From assembly GCA_031274335.1 (NCBI GenBank), contig JAISQG010000160.1, positions 1-7,127 on the forward strand: a stretch of 7,127 nt of DNA, in the 5' to 3' direction. This DNA comes from Gracilibacteraceae bacterium (GTDB lineage Bacteria > Bacillota > Desulfitobacteriia > Desulfitobacteriales > Syntrophobotulaceae). A model generated the notes under the pieces. It was not told where the DNA came from. It searched no databases and saw nothing but the letters and a program-made list of their open reading frames with translations. The position numbers were made by a program, and so were the translations under genes. This document shows positions 5,473-7,127 of this stretch, piece after piece; positions within the stretch are counted from its first letter, which is position 1; each line of letters opens with the position of its first letter.

Positions 5473-6672
5473 CTAGAAGGTCGGGCCTATTTTATAGATG
5501 CCGAATTCGCGATGCCCAAGGCTTTCTGATTTTGTGAGGCGTCCGCCGGCTGTGCTCAGCATTTCCGCGAATATGGCCCGACCGCCGGCGGCAATGGAAA
5601 TTTCGCCACGAATGATCGCGGAAACATCAATGTCGATGTTATCGCGCATTTTAACAGCGGTTTCCGCGTTGCCGGTTATTTTAATAACCGGGGCAAGCGG
5701 AGAGCCGGTCGGCGTGCCGCGTCCGGTTGTAAACAGTATGACGGAGGCGCCGCCCGCCACCATGCCCGTGACGGAATCAACATCCTGACCGGGCGTATCC
5801 ATGACGTACAGCCCGTGACCGCCCGGCGACGCGGCATAATCCAGCACATCTTCAATTATGGCTGTTCCGGCTTTGTGGATGCAGCCCAGGGATTTTTCTT
5901 CGATTGATGTGAGTCCGCCCGCGATATTGCCGGGTGTGGGTTGGCTGCCGCGTAAATCCACATGCTGAGCGAGCGAGCGTTGTTCGCAGTCCCGGACGAT
6001 GGCAAGCAGTTTTTCCCCCACCGCAGGCGTTGCTGCCCGGCGGGCCAGGATATGCTCCGCACCGATAAACTCTGTTGTTTCCGACAGAATCGATGTGCCG
6101 CCGGCCTGGATCAGCAGATCGGAAGCGGCTCCGGCAGCCGGATTGGAAGCCAAACCGGAGGTAAAATCCGAGCCGCCGCACTCAATGCCCAGGACGAGAG
6201 CGGAGACCGGACATGGTTCCCGCCGCAACGCGGAGATATCTCGTGCCAGGGCGGCGGCGCGGCGGACGCCTTCTGTCGTCGCGCGCAATGTGCCGCCGCA
6301 CTCCTGAATGATCAGATAATCGGTTTTTTTCCCTGTGCGGGCGATAGCCGCGGACAATTCGGCGGCATCAATGTTTTCGCAGCCGAGGCCGACAATGAGG
6401 GCTGCGCCGACATTCGGATTTTGGCCCAGACCGATAAGAGTGCGTTTCGTTTGCAGAAAATCGGCGCCAACCTGGCAACAACCATGCTGATTGGGCAGCG
6501 CTACCGCTCCTTCCACCTGCGCAGCGATCTTAGCGGCGACGGCCGCGGCGCAGACGGAGGCCGGGATGACAACCAGATGATTGCGCACGCCGGATTTGCC
6601 GTTCTCACGTCGATAACCCGGAAACACAGATTCCGTGCTGAAATTCATATCCACCGAAAAATTTGTGTTCAT
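5473..6672 (-). CDS. UxaA-family sugar-acid dehydratase, large subunit
   Basis: 399-aa catalytic subunit of the UxaA/GarD family, equivalent to the C-terminal part of single-chain altronate or galactarate dehydratases. These are metal-dependent enzymes that dehydrate sugar acids to 2-keto-3-deoxy acids in the cytoplasm. Family signatures in order are GYRRENGKSGVRN (19-31), NQHGCCQVG (61-69), GLGCEN (95-100), QECGGT (123-128), IECGGSDFTSGLASNP (163-178), ILSETTEFIGAEHIL (195-209), TPGNIAGGLTSIEEKSLG (246-263), MDTPGQDVDSVTG (291-303) and FTTGRGTPTGSP (314-325). Cysteines 65, 98, 125 and 165 are candidates for metal binding. The ATG at 6672 overlaps the small-subunit stop in ATGA, implying coupled translation; a second ATG, M9, is possible but less likely. 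The protein is full length. The substrate is not certain: altronate is the default, but galactarate-like acids or sulfolactate (SuyB is a relative) cannot be excluded. Confidence 0.9.
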   Translation of the reverse strand: MNTNFSVDMNFSTESVFPGYRRENGKSGVRNHLVVIPASVCAAAVAAKIAAQVEGAVALPNQHGCCQVGADFLQTKRTLIGLGQNPNVGAALIVGLGCENIDAAELSAAIARTGKKTDYLIIQECGGTLRATTEGVRRAAALARDISALRREPCPVSALVLGIECGGSDFTSGLASNPAAGAASDLLIQAGGTSILSETTEFIGAEHILARRAATPAVGEKLLAIVRDCEQRSLAQHVDLRGSQPTPGNIAGGLTSIEEKSLGCIHKAGTAIIEDVLDYAASPGGHGLYVMDTPGQDVDSVTGMVAGGASVILFTTGRGTPTGSPLAPVIKITGNAETAVKMRDNIDIDVSAIIRGEISIAAGGRAIFAEMLSTAGGRLTKSESLGHREFGIYKIGPTF

Positions 6673-6971
6673 GCTCCATCCCCGCTTCGATCTCCGCGCC
6701 CGCGCCGGCTTTCCACATTATGAACATGGACATGTTCGCCTTTGGCAATGGGGGCGCTGGCCGAGCCGATAGCTTCGCCGTATTTTACCACGTTTTCACC
6801 CACGTTCAGCGCGCGCAAGGCAAATTTGTGCCCAAGCGGTATGCTTTCCGTGAGACGGCATTCACATACTTCCTGCCCGACAAAGAATGATACGCAGTCC
6901 CCGGCAGATAAATCGACTACAGCAGTCGCGACATTGTCTGCGGGATGAATGACTACAGCCAGATGATTCAT
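6669..6971 (-). CDS. UxaA-family dehydratase, small SAF-domain subunit
   Basis: 100-aa SAF-domain protein corresponding to the N-terminal part of single-chain UxaA altronate dehydratases, expected to bind the large subunit and help form the substrate site. Typical features are DNVATAVVDLSAGD (12-25), IPLGHKFALRAL (44-55), VKYGEAIG (62-69) and GEHVHVHN (78-85), the histidine-rich end characteristic of these subunits. The frame is open to an ATG at 6998, but I chose the ATG at 6971 because AAGGCGGTG, close to a full Shine-Dalgarno, lies just before it and the upstream ATG has none. The family pattern also starts here. The last 13 residues (SRRGRGDRSGDGA) are a basic, Gly-rich tail beyond the usual end. 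It overlaps the large-subunit gene by four bases and is first in the leftward operon. Confidence 0.88.
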   Translation of the reverse strand: MNHLAVVIHPADNVATAVVDLSAGDCVSFFVGQEVCECRLTESIPLGHKFALRALNVGENVVKYGEAIGSASAPIAKGEHVHVHNVESRRGRGDRSGDGA

Positions 6972-7022
6972 GTGCACCGCCTTTCTGTTCTGCCGCATGG
7001 GCAGAAAAATAATGATTAGGAC

Positions 7023-7052
7023 ATTATACCATTGTTTTCACCTATATGGCAA
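7023..7052 (-). promoter_or_regulatory. Promoter of the dehydratase operon
   Basis: On the minus strand TTGCCA (complement of 7047-7052) lies 18 bases before a perfect TATAAT (complement of 7023-7028), which is preceded by TGG to give an extended -10. The predicted start is near 7016, leaving a leader of about 45 bases before the small-subunit ATG at 6971. Confidence 0.7.
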
Positions 7053-7053
7053 G

Positions 7054-7067
7054 GATATGCGATATGC
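7054..7067. repeat. Tandem GATATGC pair next to the -35
   Basis: Two adjacent copies of GATATGC (7054-7060 and 7061-7067; GCATATC on the minus strand) begin one base upstream of the -35 of the dehydratase promoter. They also lie between the two diverging promoters. This is a plausible regulator site, but two 7-base direct repeats could arise by chance. Confidence 0.4.
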
Positions 7068-7075
7068 CGGCGCGC

Positions 7076-7103
7076 TTGTCTTTTCGGGAAATAGAAGTAT
7101 AAT
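7076..7103 (+). promoter_or_regulatory. Probable rightward promoter leaving the window
   Basis: TTGTCT (7076-7081) lies 16 bases before TATAAT (7098-7103); a second overlapping TATAAT follows at 7103-7108. It points to the right edge, away from the dehydratase operon, so an unseen divergent gene, possibly its regulator or transporter, may begin just outside the window. Confidence 0.45.
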
Positions 7104-7127
7104 ATAATGATAGGCGGGTAGCGCCGG

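Noticed and set aside
5962..6723. 253-aa open frame on the plus strand antisense to the dehydratase genes
   Set aside because: It is a shadow of two well-supported minus-strand genes, and the product shows no family motifs.
5473..6971. Firm call as sulfolactate sulfo-lyase SuyAB
   Set aside because: The subunit sizes fit, but the motifs seen are common to the whole UxaA family and no sulfonate genes are nearby.
6972..6998. Longer start of the small dehydratase subunit
   Set aside because: The ATG at 6998 has no Shine-Dalgarno, and the extension would overlie the good one that precedes the ATG at 6971.

Overview
The window looks like chromosomal DNA from a fairly GC-rich member of the Firmicutes. 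A diderm Negativicutes-type bacterium is the best guess. The evidence is a LysM/G5/M23 cell-wall peptidase, a miaB gene followed directly by a YlbF/YmcA-family gene (the same order as ymcB-ymcA in Bacillus subtilis), and a PilT retraction ATPase. The taxonomic assignment is inferred from gene content only.

Layout, left to right. Positions 1-243 are a leader with small inverted repeats and an extended -10 promoter. A membrane-anchored M23 endopeptidase (244-1704, +) follows and ends at a compact intrinsic terminator whose U-tract nearly touches the ribosome binding site of miaB. Next is a tight rightward operon: miaB (1780-3117), a ymcA/ylbF-type gene (3120-3518), pilT (3531-4592) and a small acidic, tail-anchored membrane protein of unknown function (4609-5211) that carries a 27-base in-frame tandem repeat. 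On the other strand, converging on this operon, is a two-gene unit for a split UxaA-type sugar-acid dehydratase: small SAF subunit 6669-6971 and large subunit 5473-6672, with an ATGA overlap. It has its own promoter at 7023-7052. A probable second promoter points rightward out of the window at 7076-7103.

The most interesting region is the 261-base convergent gap, 5212-5472. It has no gene, but it holds a complete leftward transcription unit: a terminator closing the dehydratase operon, then a fully consensus TTGACA-N17-TATAAT promoter, then a 24-base TetR-type palindrome over the predicted start site. About 110 bases further on is a long hairpin that pairs completely only in the leftward RNA and is followed by a U-rich tail. 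This predicts a regulated RNA of roughly 155 nt with no convincing reading frame.

Functionally, the rightward operon joins tRNA modification (MiaB) and RNase Y/mRNA maturation (YmcA-like) genes with a type IV pilus retraction motor and a membrane protein that may partner with it. The leftward operon serves sugar-acid catabolism. No mobile element, CRISPR array, rRNA or tRNA gene was recognised.
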